A stretch of 64,000 nt of DNA from Cordylochernes scorpioides (GCA_030710605.1 CP092877.1:5505730-5569729); one strand, 5' to 3'; numbered from the stretch's first letter, positions 19,896 to 30,800 are shown. Notes: generated by a model from the sequence alone, not told the origin. Made by a program: numbers and translations.

Positions 19896-21590
19896 TGCAA
19901 TTTCCTTCGTACTGAAAGTACATCAATAATAAATAGTAGAAGTGCCATAGAATAGCAATACAGAAGTAACACATAAACACAGACAAAAAGTGTGTGATGG
20001 TAAAAATTGTGTTATATCAGTGTTTAGGAATTTGATTTAATTATTTTTTGCAATCCATTTAGTTATTTCAAAATAATATAGTTTAAATAGATGGCAGCTT
20101 TTCCCCCCAACCCCCGAGATACCCGCCCCAGCGCATTAACCCTTGAAATTGCCTGAGATCAGTGAGTAAATGCGATGGATCTTGACTGCGATGCCCATCT
20201 TCTCAGTAAGAATAAGAAAAAAGAGGTTTATAAAAAAATAATCCAAAATACGGGCATGCAAATATTTTCTGTAAAAAATAAAAGAGCACATGGAAATTAG
20301 GCAAACCTATGTGTTTGCCAATGACTGCGACTGCATTTTAAACGATCTTTTTAAAGAGATATTAAAAAACAAAGGCCAGAACAAAAATTAATAAAACATA
20401 CGAAAGCCATTATTTACATACAGTAACGTTAATTTTGTAAAGTTTTTTTTTTAATTGCATTGTGTGCACTTAGCTTAGTAATATAAATTTCTCTTTCAGT
20501 ACTCAATACTTTTGTGAAAAAAGTAACACTCGTATAAAAAGATATTTTAAAAAAGTTACGCAAGAAACTTGAAAAAATATATATACAGAGCGCTAATTAT
20601 TCGCTTAATTGGCCTGGGGTTGTTACTTCGCCTCGTATTTACTCCGCGTAAAAAAAAAAGTTATCCAAATGAAAAAAATAAATAGCCAAAAATACTAATC
20701 AAAATGTAGCCGAAAATTTCCTCAGGTTTATAAAAAGTGGCGTGCAAAATTAGGTACCAATTGGTTCATTAGGGTTTGAGTATATCGCGAAAAAGACATT
20801 GACTTTTATATATAAGAAGATATGTACATGAGAGAGATAACTATAAAAAGGCAGTGTTTAAAAAACATAAATTACTTGATTTGAAATATATTTTGAAAGT
20901 TCGTGATTATAATAAATGAGATTTTATAAAGTTAAAATTAATAACATTAAAAGTTAAAAATTGGAAAATGACAATTATATTGAAGTAAGGTTATTAGGAA
21001 TTTAGGAGATAAATAAAAATGAAACGAATTTTGATTAACATATGCGAAAAATATAAAAAATTAAATATTTTAAAAATTATATAAAAGATTAATATGCTCT
21101 ATGCCCTTTTAAAGTTATGTACAACGGTTAAAAAATATATTTTTAAACTATGTAAGATACTACGCTCTGTCCAATTAGTTTAAAGTTGTGTTTGTACAAT
21201 GTATAGAATTATTTAAATGTTAAATAGCGTGTTTTAAAATTAATGGGAGTCACATATTTGAATATGTTGAAACGGATGTAACACGGAGATTAAAAATTAA
21301 AAAGTTAATTAATATGCATAGAGAGTATACAAATGATTTTAAATGTTGTCAAAATGAATAAAAAGTTGAGTTGTAAATAAATGTAAATTGAAAGAGAAAT
21401 GATAAAACACACACACAACAACAACAAAAAGTTATAAACTTAATGAGAAATCAAAAGATATGCCAAATATTACAAAGTTAATTAGTATAATATTATGTTA
21501 TGAAGGTCCTTAATTTTTAAGGATGATTCGAGAATAAGAGGCGGCTTTTAAAGAGAGATATTAGTTAAAGAAGTAAGAGAGATAACCCAG
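19896..21590. other. AT-rich DNA without recognisable gene
   Basis: Long A/T runs, no credible coding frame. The segment to about 20590 may be the body of the decayed Helentron-like element. A C-rich patch (CCCCCAACCCCCGAG) sits at 20103-20117. Confidence 0.4.
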
Positions 21591-21748
21591 CGGCCATGTA
21601 CACTAGTATTATTTATAGAATGACGTTGACAAGACTAGTATTGTTTGTCGTTGGCATTTCTGGCCACATGTTGAAGCGGGTAGGGGCAGATTACTTACGA
21701 TGGGAACATCATATGGTATTTGACACCTCAAGGAAATGTAAAAAAAAA

Positions 21749-22019
21749 TGGTTTGTGGTGGCTGTTTGTTATATTGGTGAAGAAGAAAGTTTTTATACTT
21801 TATATTTAAAAACAGTAACTAAATAGTCTATGATATTTTTCGGTAGAAATGCTACAAATGGCTGCAGTGTGAACACGAATTTTAAAAAAGTGTCCCCACT
21901 GTTACTATTTGCAGCATTTCTACTGATAATTGTCATAGACAATATAGTTACTGTGTTTAAATACAAAGTCTAAAACACTTCTCTCTCGCCAATATAACAA
22001 ACCGCCACCACAAACCATA
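21749..22019. mobile_element. foldback (long inverted repeat) element
   Basis: Two arms of about 110-120 bp in inverted orientation: the left begins ATGGTTTGTGGTGGCTG, the right ends in its complement (CCGCCACCACAAACCAT). Inner parts, such as GTAGAAATGCTACAAAT and its complement near 21910, also pair. The loop is about 40 bp. Length and structure fit a non-autonomous foldback or MITE. Confidence 0.8.
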
Positions 22020-22049
22020 TTCGGTTTTATTTTAAGACTAAGAAAAGGT

Positions 22050-23170
22050 AGATCACAGGTGAATGAATGAAGTGAGTTTGGTTGATTTGGAAAGAAGAAG
22101 TTCACCCTGTGTCATGATGTCGATGTGATGGCACCACAGATAAGTTGTTGATAGTTCTTTGAATTCATTACATTCCCGATTTCTGTAGTTCTGGAAGATA
22201 GAACATTCTATTGATAGGTGACTGGAATCTGTTTTTTCTTTCCGCAAAGGCACCTTAGATCGTCATAGCTCCTATACCGAACAAAAAGTCTCCAAAGTTT
22301 CAGTTGTTTGTAATCAATTGAACATTGAAAAAGTCATGGCGAAAATATTTAGGGATGCCTGAAGGAAACCCTTGCTGAAATATATAGTAGAATTTATAAA
22401 TACATCGTTCATTCTTTCCTTTATTAAATAATCAAGTGGGGGCAAATCCAGTGGCGCTTCGATCCATTGCCTTGACCAAGTTCTTCATTAATCCCAGTTT
22501 AATATGTAAAGATGGTAGGCATATATTTTCCGAATTAATTAGTGGATGAATTTTATGTCCCGGAGTAAATATTTCACGGTTTGGCCAGATATTTCTTAAG
22601 TAATGCCGTTCCTTATCTTTGCTATCCCATTCACACACGGAAAATATTTTGTGTATCCAAGCTGTAAACCAAACAAGAGAGCAATGACTTTCAAATCGCT
22701 GCCTATTTCCAACCGTATCTGTCGTATTATTTCTTTTTTTAAAGCAATTTCATGTTTTCGTAAGTCACTTTCATATTGGTTGCATGTGCACTGAAGGAAA
22801 CTTATTTCCGTTGTAAAGAGAAGAAGAGTTTTCAAACTAACTTTTGAAGAATCAATTAATATATAAACGCCACTCTTCTGTAATATGGTCATACCTGAGT
22901 GCCTCCATTAGACTAACAACATTATTGCAATACACTAAATCATTCTCTTCTGAAAAGAAGTCTCAAAAATCAGCTTGTCGCCTGACTTTGTGCAGCAGAT
23001 TCGAGCCTTCTAACCTAGAGCCTAAAAGTTCAGTATGTTTTTGTTTTTTTGATGAATTTAAATCACGTACGAGGTCGTTTAAATCTCCTTGGGTTGAAGA
23101 TGAGGTTCAGATGAAGCACCTGCTTCAAATGTTGCGTCATCCGACTTTCTATCGGAATCATCGTCCTTGA
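22050..23170 (-). pseudogene. fragment of a multicopy arthropod ORF of unknown function
   Basis: The minus strand frames 22892-22596 and 22638-22432 read as one protein across a frame change near 22615: SKVSLKTLLLF, GSDLKVIALLFGLQLGYTKY, then CEWDSKDKERHYLRNIWP and LPSLHIKLGLMKNLVKAMD. From memory, this combination belongs to a family of uncharacterised proteins present in many copies in arthropod and some cnidarian genomes, probably carried by a DNA transposon. Weaker similarity continues downstream to about 22050. Frame changes and stops show it is dead. No terminal repeats were located. Confidence 0.55.
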
Positions 23171-23639
23171 ATATTACATTTTCAGGAGGCTGTAGCATAG
23201 GTAAAATATCACTATGAGATCTCATAGCAGAAGGCAAATCTGGATATTAACGGGTATGTCTTGGTTTAGGTGTAATACCTGTAGTCTTTCTCAAACGAAA
23301 ATAAATCTGAATAATTATATATTCTCTATAAAATTCAATGGTAATGGAATGACCTCTTTTTTGAATTCAGCGTGAAAAGTTTAATCAAATACAGCTTCAA
23401 TGCTTCTCGTATAAAAGAAATAAAAAATATTTAGACTTGATTTATTATTCTTTGCGAACTTTATAGAAGTCTTTATGGGAAATAAAAAGTTCTTAAATTG
23501 GCGTTAAAACTACAAGAGATTCGCAAATTATTTATAAATGCATAAATTCCGTGTTCCATTATTCTTATATTAAAACGCGCGCCTCCACTATCATCAACAT
23601 AGGTGGACTTAATAACAGTTTATAAGTTCACACATCATG

Positions 23640-23852
23640 TCTAGTGAAAGTTGATCATCAAAATAAAAGAGAAGTGTGTAGACAAGTTGAGAGAATATAG
23701 CCGAGATAAATGAAATTGAAGAGTGTGGAATCTCCAGGTGTCAGCGGTCCAACCAGAGTTTCCGCCGCTAAAAGTTTGAAGCCGCCAGAGGTGGATAGAT
23801 CGGAGGACCGAGAGCGCCCCCTGGTGGCAGACTCTGGCTGCTGTGTGTGACC
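23640..23852 (+). promoter_or_regulatory. probable 5' UTR / promoter-proximal region of a host gene
   Basis: GC content rises from about 23740 toward the ATG at 23853, including GAGAGCGCCCCCTGGTGGCA, which contains a CTCF-like core (CCCCTGGTGGC) at 23816-23828. No TATA box is evident close by. The region immediately precedes the signal-peptide exon. Confidence 0.4.
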
Positions 23853-23907
23853 ATGGTGCCACCGATCCTGCTCCTGATCCTCGGCTGGCCCGCGGCCTCC
23901 TCCGCCG
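23853..23907 (+). CDS. first coding exon: signal peptide of a secreted or membrane protein
   Basis: ATG in an excellent start context (GACCATGG) opens an 18-codon stretch, MVPPILLLILGWPAASSA, followed by one base of the next codon and a perfect splice donor, G|GTAAGT, at 23908. The peptide has a short n-region, a hydrophobic Leu/Ile core and a small-residue c-region (ASSA), a textbook signal peptide ending in a phase-1 intron. The exon is much richer in GC than its surroundings (codons CTG, CTC, GGC, GCC), unlike the AT-rich transposon debris around it. The frame is also open upstream, but without an ATG. The remaining exons must lie downstream on the plus strand, perhaps beyond the window; the family is unknown. 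A possible partner exon is noted at 43795. Confidence 0.6.
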
Positions 23908-25780
23908 GTAAGTCCAGCCACACGATATTCCGAGCCATAACTTTCTAAGAGTCCTACACTGCATTTCTCACCTAGTACAAATTTCCCCATCTAGTCATTT
24001 CTGCCACCAGTAAAATATATTATCTTTTGTGCGTACATTAATGTAATAAGACCGCATTCCATTTTGGAAATCGACTCTCTTCACAATCTTCTACAATAGA
24101 CATCCAGAGAACTTCCACTGTATTTGCAAAAAGAGTCCAATCTCAGGTCGTGGAACTTTTCCAGTTTTCAGAATTGAAAAACCATCATATGTAAGATTTA
24201 TAATCTTTTGTAATGTCTTCTCCTCTTTGCCATGAGAAAAGCAGCTTCCTATATTTAATAAAAAATGTAGGTTTATTTACACTGTAGAAAAATTGGTTGA
24301 AGATGTATTTAAGAACGACTCACTTAGAGAAAAAAATATTTTCTAGGATAAACTGTCTAAATTAAGATGTCTTTGCACAAAATCGTCTATCACACGCGCG
24401 CTAAACGATTTTGGAGTGTTAATATGTTGGACTTATAATGGCTCTTTTCCTGCATATTTTCGTTTGATTACGTAACATCTAAAACACATCGCATTAATAA
24501 ATGTGATATAAAAGTTTAAACGTAATTTCCTTTTGAAAATAAAACTTTCATGGACAAAGCTTAAAACAGTTGTACCGTTTGGCATGCATATCAGTATCAG
24601 ACAATAACTCTGAAGATATTTGATACACAGTGACCTTTATTGAAGACACACGAGATAACCATGTGTGAACAAAATTGTCTCTGTCTCCTTCGAAAAAAAC
24701 AGACGAATCGAGACATCAAAATATGAAACTTTCTTAAGTTTTGTTCATGAGTGTGTAAATATGATTACCGAGTAGTAATGGCGATCAGCTCCATCAATAT
24801 GAATCTTTCTTAACATCACCTTATATAGCCCTAAATACGAAGCCCATATCTTTAGCTTCCAAATAATTTATTTCTTATTGAAAATATATTTTAAAATAGT
24901 TCACCTTATATCCTACGCAAATCTATTCGGTATGATAAAATTCTTCAGTACTTTAGTTGGAAAAAAAATCATTAAAATTCTGAGTTGCAACCTCGTCTTC
25001 CTGCAATTTTACAATGCACGGATTGAAAGAGTTTTTTTAACTATTCTAAAAGTTTTGAATAGTTTAAAAGGTTAACGGATATCTTAAGCCGTTTATTGTA
25101 TCCAAAAATGATAACACATTGTATATTTTACCTTGCCATTGTCCTTCAAACAAGATTATGTAATCTGCGCAATTTCTATAGAACTATGGTAAATACTTCT
25201 CTTGTCTTGTAAATGCAATAACAATATTTGATGGGCTCGGATATTTGATTTTTAGTGTGTTATCTCTACCCAATTTAAAACTCGTGATGCTGTTCGTTTA
25301 TTCAATTAGTATTGTCCTGTAGAGCGCGGGTCTTCTTTAGAACTTCTTATTCAATCTTCGGTCAATATTTTGTCAGGATCGTACACTTCTAAAGGTAATT
25401 AAATATGTATATAAATATATTTATATTATATTTTAGAAGTGTTTTATTAACCCTAGAATACTTAGGTTTAAAAATATAATTTAAAAACGCTAAAGTTGTT
25501 GCATATAGGTATCGGAATTTACATAGCAAACATTATTTTGATAAACAACAAAGATATTCAGTAAATAATGTATATAGGTAAAATAAAGGTTTTTCTCTTT
25601 AAATAAAAATACTATAATAATAACGTGGAGGTGATTGAAAATTAGTTTGATTTATTTATATTAGAGAGGGAGAAATGTGTATATTTACATATATATCCAT
25701 GCCACAAATTAACACAAAGTAATAACCGTCATCTATTTATAGGAAATTAAAGCATTAAAGAACGAAAGTTTATTTTACAC
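23908..25780 (+). other. probable first intron (5' part), no other feature
   Basis: AT-rich sequence with no recognised exon or repeat boundary. It follows a consensus donor. The intron, if real, is at least many kilobases long and would hold most of the repeats described downstream. Confidence 0.4.
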
Positions 25781-25782
25781 AT

Positions 25783-26025
25783 AAAACAAACTTCTACTAT
25801 CCTTACTGCGATGAAAAAATATATATTGAGAGGGCTTGGCTCATCAGTTAAGAATTCCACCCTTCAAAATAGCATATATAAGCAGAATAATCTAATACAG
25901 TATTAGAGCTCTAAGAAGCGGTCAGGTAGATTGAATTCGCGAAAACACTAGTAGGGTTCGCCACTGATGAACCAAGCCCTCCTAATATATTTTTCATCGC
26001 AGTAAGGACAGTAGAAGTTTGTTTT
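25783..26025. mobile_element. MITE family M1, copy 1
   Basis: Inverted arms of about 55 bp: AAACTTCTACTATCCTTACTG with GGGCTTGGCTCATCAG on the left, and the complement (CTGATGAACCAAGCCC, then GTAAGGACAGTAGAAGTTT) on the right. The central 120 bp (GCATATATAAGCAGAATAAT, CAGTATTAGAGCTCTAA) is shared with the copy at 43935. No coding capacity. Other copies: 30283-30657, 43935-44120 and 55980-56075. Confidence 0.85.
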
Positions 26026-27170
26026 GTGTAGAATAAACATCTGTGCTTTAATGTTTCCATTTCTTATATATTGTTGTATTTCAATTTGATTACACAGCGC
26101 TTAACGTTAATTATTCTTTAATTAACTACAACAAGGTGAAAGGATTATATATATTGATGAAATGGTAATCATGGGGAAAGAAAATATGAGTCAGCGCGGC
26201 TACGCCGATGCAGGATACAAAAACAGAAAGTGAAAGTACGGGTGTGACGTCAGCTCCGGTGTTGCCGAAGTTAGCCGCCCGCCGTCACGGTCCAGCATAT
26301 ACGTATGTATATAACCCTACCGCAAGACACAATGTATCTATTGATCGATTATATTACATATATAGTACAATATATTCCTTTTTCTCACAAGGTTTCATAC
26401 ATCAACATTCGACAATGGTTATTGCTACATTTGTTTCGATACTTCATCAATCTTAGATAGATTATGTATATAGTACTTTATAACATTTTAGAACTGGGGT
26501 CACGTACAGTAATATTTATTAAATTGAATAGCGCCAGCTAGCGCTCTGGTTTTTCTTCAGACATATTGGATAAGTCTTTATGGATCAAAGTTTTATATGT
26601 TCTGAGGCACTGAAATCAAAATGATAATAACATGTTGTATGCGCTATGAACATGTAAATTACTAACATTGTTAATTACTTCAGTATATATACTTCAGTAT
26701 TTTGAGCTAAATACTTGTACAAGATGTCTGGATAAGAGTCGTATAGCCGGAAAGCTGACGTTAGCTATCGTTATATGCTGAAATAGAAAAGAATCAAATG
26801 CGTTATTAACAACACCAACGGCCATTATTATCTAGGGCATATTTTACAAGAACAGATGAACCACTAAACCTTCAGCGCGATCTAGCCCCCGTGTTAGAAC
26901 ATTAGTATTGTACTGTACGTCATTGGTCGAACTACGATCCTCTTGGTTTATTTAGACCAAAAGTTTCTTCTTTCGCTGGGACAACTACGTGTTCCATTCT
27001 TCAAATAATATAAACGATCGTTTTCAATGAATAATAATTAATTATAGTGATATTTTCACTTTAAATCTCGACCTAAAAATATCATTAAAATTTCTATTAT
27101 AAAAAAACCCTGGACCATTTCTCTCAAAACTTGAAAGATTATCTACGTTTTTTTTTTTCGGTTTTCCCAA
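26026..27170. other. intergenic or intronic sequence with one CpG-rich patch
   Basis: Mostly AT-rich. 26190-26320 is CpG-rich (GGTGTGACGTCAGCTCCGG, containing a CRE-like TGACGTCA) and opens a short frame with no family match. No gene recognised. Confidence 0.35.
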
Positions 27171-27179
27171 TAGAATACC

Positions 27180-27310
27180 GCATTAATAGAATGCCACATC
27201 AGTATAATGATAGAGTTGTGGAATGGTACAGTAGTAGAATGAAACAGTAGTGAATGCTACAGTAATAGAATGCAATAAAGATGGTTTTTATCGTGTAGAA
27301 TGCTACAGTT
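27180..27310 (+). repeat. degenerate short tandem repeat
   Basis: Seven or so imperfect repeats of GAATGCTACAGTAGTA-like units, 14-20 bp apart. A slippage-born low-complexity tract. Confidence 0.6.
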
Positions 27311-27617
27311 ACTATATAAACTTATAATTTATAGCTGTTTGGCTCGCAAACTCACGGCGATAGAAACCTGAAATTTTAAAATATTAACTTTACTCTCTCC
27401 CTCACTCTTTCATATAAAAACAATATCTCCAGAATCTCAACTTCGAATAGAACTCGAGTTGACACCGTAACACACGCAAACAGGCTGGTATCGTATACAT
27501 ATAATCAATACAAGAGGCTTGTGCATCTCACAACTAATTTGATTTTAAATATTTAAATCATCTATAAAATAAATTAATTTGAAACTTAAAATGTATATTA
27601 TTATTCTTTATATATGT

Positions 27618-28130
27618 ACTAGCCGAATGACCCGGGCAACGCCCAGGTTTTACCCGATTAAATGTTTTTATTCAAATACTATTCGTTACAATTATAAATT
27701 GGCGCCGTGGATGTCACTCTTGTGAAATGTCCCGCTCCAAACTTTGTGTCTGAGAAGCGATATTTTTATAGAAAGATGATCTGGCTTTTGTTTTCTGCTC
27801 GAATTAATCTTTTTCTGTTAGAATTTTGTTCCTGCGTACAAAATAATGAACTGGTTTCACCCGTGGTCTCTGCTTTTTAGAATTTTCCCGATATAATTTT
27901 GTATCTGATAATCAAACATGATACAGCAATATCGTCATCATCATTTTCTGACTAAAAATACATAGTTTTAATGATTGATTTATATATATATATTTTTAAA
28001 TAGCCTATCGTCTTCCCCGTAATTTTTTACCTATGTATGGAAATTTTGGTTTGAATTAGTGAACTACTGCGAATTGGTATACCGGACATACAAACAAACA
28101 TACAAACATTCATTTTTATATATATAGAGA
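27618..28130 (-). mobile_element. Helentron-type non-autonomous rolling-circle element
   Basis: Read on the minus strand, it begins at 28130 with TCTCTATATATATAAAAATG followed by the TTTGTATGTCCGG region typical of Helentron (Helitron2) 5' ends. It finishes at 27618 with a GC hairpin (ACCTGGGCGTTGCCCGGGTC) followed by ATTCGGCTAGT, the CTAGT-type 3' end. Length 513 bp, no coding. It contains a 45-bp stretch at 27698-27745 (TTGGCGCCGTGGATGTCACT and onward) that recurs almost unchanged at 38529-38575 outside any recognised Helentron end. Confidence 0.8.
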
Positions 28131-28607
28131 TTTTAAATTTTATATTATAGTTACATAAACACACATAAGTAAGCCTCTCAAAATAGATGTTTTCTCCGAT
28201 GAAGTTTGGCGTGTAGCTATACTAAATATATATTGGAAATAATAATTTAATATATAATTATAAAAATATTTATATATTAGATCCAAAATAAATATATGAA
28301 AATATATATTCTAAGAAAATAAAATAGAAAAAGAGAGGTCAGAAATGGTGATGATGAAATAAAAAAAAACATATTCTGATCGCTGAAATGAACATTTTTT
28401 AAGATGGCGCTTTGTCATCTAACATGTGAGCCTGGTCAGGATATACCTCTTTTATTTTCAATATCTATAGATATATGAAAAAACAATAGAAAAAATAAAA
28501 GTGGGTCAGGTGTTGATATTAAAAATAAAAAAGGCATCTCCTGACCACGAGTATATGTGCTTTCTATAAAAATATTTTTGGTCGCAGTGGTTACAGCCTA
28601 CTCTACG

Positions 28608-28632
28608 CTGACGAGCGCCAACAGCGCGAAAC
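28608..28632 (+). ncRNA. hammerhead ribozyme core, copy 1 (intact core boxes)
   Basis: CUGACGA (28608-28614), stem II GCGC/GCGC with loop CAACA (28615-28627), then GAAAC (28628-28632). All conserved core bases are present and stem II closes perfectly. Stem III may be the short ACG/CGU helix that follows, but then the base at the cleavage position is G, which would not cleave. Stem I pairing is unclear. Probably a decayed or dimer-dependent type. Confidence 0.7.
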
Positions 28633-28955
28633 GCGTTCGTGGATGGCTTTTCTTGATTTATCAAGAAATTGGGTTGGCCAAATATCACGGAGTAAGCTAA
28701 ATAAACGTTTAGTTTATTTTTGCTCCACTAGATGGCGCTCTGCCATCTAAAAAGCACATATGCTCGTGGTCAGGATATGCCTTCTTTATTTTTAATATCA
28801 ATACCTGACCCATCTATCTTTTTTTTTTTCTATTGTGTTTTCATGTGTTAAGCGTCTTTACGCAAATTTGGCCTTAAATAACCATTTCTTGATTTCTCAA
28901 GAAGCCTCTGGGACCAAAAATATTTTTGGTCGCAGTGGTTACAGCCTACTCCACG

Positions 28956-28980
28956 CTGACGAGCGCCAACAGCGCAAAAC
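28956..28980 (+). ncRNA. hammerhead ribozyme core, copy 2 (mutated)
   Basis: Same layout as copy 1: CUGACGA, GCGC-CAACA-GCGC, but the second core box is AAAAC instead of GAAAC. That loses the conserved G12, so this copy should be inactive. Confidence 0.7.
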
Positions 28981-29194
28981 ACGTTCTTGGATGGCTTTTC
29001 TTGATTTATCAAGAAATTGGGTTGGCCAAATATCAGAGAACAGGCTAAATCAATGTTTAGTTGATTTCTGTTCCACCAAATAGCGCTGTGCTTTCTGAAA
29101 AGCACATGTGCTCCTGGTCAGGATATGCCTTTTTTGTTTTTAATATATATTTATGTGAATAAAACAATAAAAAATATATTAAAAAAAAGGTCAG

Positions 29195-29300
29195 GTGTTG
29201 ATATTAAAAAAGAGGCATATTCTGACCAGGCTCGAGAATATAGAAATGCTCATGTGAGCCTGGTCAGGATATGCCTCTTCTGTTTTTAATTTATATTTAT
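29195..29300. repeat. inverted-repeat fragment of the hammerhead satellite family
   Basis: GGTCAGGTGTTGATATT ... CTGACCAGGCTC and, about 60 bp on, GAGCCTGGTCAGGATATGCC form an inverted pair of the same terminal block seen at 28505 and 28770. No ribozyme core remains in this fragment. Confidence 0.65.
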
Positions 29301-29820
29301 ATAATTTTAATTAATTTTTTTTTATCAAAAGATAATTTATTTTACCAATATATGCCTTTTTAATTAAAGATTTATTTATGGATTGCTCTATTTTCAAAAT
29401 TTATTTATATAATTTTAAAATATATTCTATTTTTATTTTAATATCAATTATATACATTTTGACCATTATTTTAAGACGTCATTCTTATTTATGTGTTTCT
29501 TCCATTTGGTTCTTCTGGATAGTTAGCGACTTTCTACGCTTCAGGAGTCTGGGCTACGTACAAGAAAGAAAGGGTTGGTTCTTAAGAACATTACCTGTAA
29601 TTAGGATTGCTTTTATTTTTATAATTCATATTAATACAAATTTATAATTTGCAAATTCTATATTAATGCAAGATATTTAATGTCTATTTTACTCAAGAGT
29701 TAAAAATAAAATACTTAATAACAAATATTTTAATTATTTTTCAAATGACTGCACTTGATAATAATTATTTTTACAAATTCTTTAATACAAATATCGTAAT
29801 ATATATATATATAGAGACCT
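29301..29820. other. AT-rich spacer
   Basis: An 89-codon frame at 29378-29647 is Ile/Leu/Phe-rich as expected from AT-rich DNA. No family recognised. Confidence 0.4.
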
Positions 29821-29837
29821 TTGGATAGGGTCCAAAA

Positions 29838-30161
29838 TGTGTCTTGTTTGACAATTAAAACACTTTTATTGACAACTCAGTCAATAATTACATGATAGAA
29901 GAGGATGGATCGAAAAAATATTTTACAAAGATGGTACTCTTCCCCACCGCGATAGTGTCCGCCTCCAAGTGATGACGGGGTCCTCGACGGTTTCCCCGAC
30001 CTGCACGAAGTGTCGATAAATTCTTGATTTGGCCGATGCGAGGACGGCCAGTTGGTCGTCAACCAGGACAGTCCCGAAGATCCAGGATTGGAGGTCAGGG
30101 GGTCTTCCGATGAGTCCTGATGTTGATCACATTGTGACCGAAGGAGTACACAATATTCACA
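29838..30161 (-). repeat. solo LTR (or LTR with primer-binding-site stub)
   Basis: On the minus strand a 324-bp GC-richer block starts TGTGAATATTGTG and ends AAGACACA, with CAATAAAAGTG (poly-A signal) near the end. Beyond the end comes TTTTGGACCC, a plausible primer-binding-site start as in the TRIM at 54293. No internal coding region follows. An internally deleted relative on the plus strand lies at 30939-31000. Confidence 0.65.
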
Positions 30162-30282
30162 ACCTACTCTTCTTTTATACGATATTTTTAATAAATTGTT
30201 TGTAAAATAAATTCTTATTAAGTGCAGTCATTTGCAAAATTTGAAATCATTTGTTATTATATATATGTGAAAATTCGAAGCT

Positions 30283-30657
30283 ATTATAGACGCGTATGAT
30301 TTTTTTTTTAATTAATAAACAATTTATACTCTCTTTACTGTAATTGAAAAATTATGGGAGGGCCTGGCTCATCGGTAGTGAACCCTCTCAGCGGCTTCGC
30401 CAGTTTAATCTACCATACCGCTTTTATATTGCATTTTTCGGTTTTGCTTTTATAGTGATACTGATTCTAGACTCTTGGAATGGGTATTTTAGATTAACTA
30501 TGGACATAAGCTTTGAGGACAGTTAAAATACATATAAATATATAACCTCTAGGAGGGTTCACCACTGATGAGCCAGGCCCTCCTATTAATTTTTCCATTG
30601 CAGTAAAGGCAGTAGAAATTGTTTAATTAAAAAAAAGAATCATACGCGTCTATAATA
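30283..30657. mobile_element. MITE family M1, copy 2 (long arms)
   Basis: The inner arms match copy 1 (GGGAGGGCCTGGCTCATCGG left; CTGATGAGCCAGGCCCTCC right). Here pairing extends outward through GCAGTAAAGGCAGTAGAAAT to ATAGACGCGTATGAT / ATCATACGCGTCTAT, giving arms of about 100 bp. A 61-codon frame inside has no significance. Confidence 0.85.
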
Positions 30658-30669
30658 TTTCTTGAAAAA

Positions 30670-30800
30670 AGATACTACGGCCAGTATAAATCTTTTTATT
30701 ACCTCGACGTTTCGACAAAAAGCTTTTGTCCTCGTCAGAAGCAAACAAAAATTAAAACATATAGCAAGGCGTTAAAAATTATTCTAAGGCTCTAAGGGCG
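30670..30800 (-). mobile_element. Penelope-like terminal-repeat fragment
   Basis: Shares about 130 bp with 34370-34500 (GATACTACGGCCAG, CTCGTCAGAAGC, AAAAATTAAAACAT, GCGTTAAAAATTATT). Both contain the hammerhead-like motif next to a CGACGTTTCGAC-type box that is characteristic of Penelope-like elements. No reverse transcriptase remains. Confidence 0.6.
30709..30738 (-). ncRNA. hammerhead-ribozyme-like motif
   Basis: The minus strand reads CUGACGA, G, a 7-bp stem GACAAAA/UUUUGUC with loop GCU, then GAAAC and GUCGAGGU. Both core boxes are intact; one extra base sits between CUGACGA and the stem. The following AC...GU could be the minimal stem III usual in Penelope hammerheads. Confidence 0.6.

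Larger units (their letters stand above)
28505..29150 (+). repeat. 348-bp tandem repeat carrying hammerhead ribozyme cores
   Basis: Two direct copies, period 348 bp (for example GGTCGCAGTGGTTACAGCCT at 28580 and 28928). Each contains a ribozyme core, a TTCTTGATTTATCAAGAAAT hairpin, a TAGATGGCGCTCTGCCATCTA-like palindrome region and a terminal block related to GGTCAGGATATGCC. The same terminal block occurs in inverted orientation at 28505-28550 (GTCAGGTGTTGATATT ... CTCCTGACCAC), so each unit is also edged by inverted repeats. Related fragments lie at 28420, 29195-29300, 31535-31640 and 40475-40590. Tandem units of this size with a hammerhead are known as satellite DNA, retrozymes and Penelope terminal repeats in animals. 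Confidence 0.85.

Noticed and set aside
23641..23990. Minus-strand frames of 107 and 110 codons
   Set aside because: Shadows of a GC-rich plus-strand exon and its leader; no domain.
25783..26025. Hammerhead ribozyme in MITE M1 (CTGATGAG box)
   Set aside because: No GAAA box or stem II follows; the CTGATGA is part of the inverted arm.
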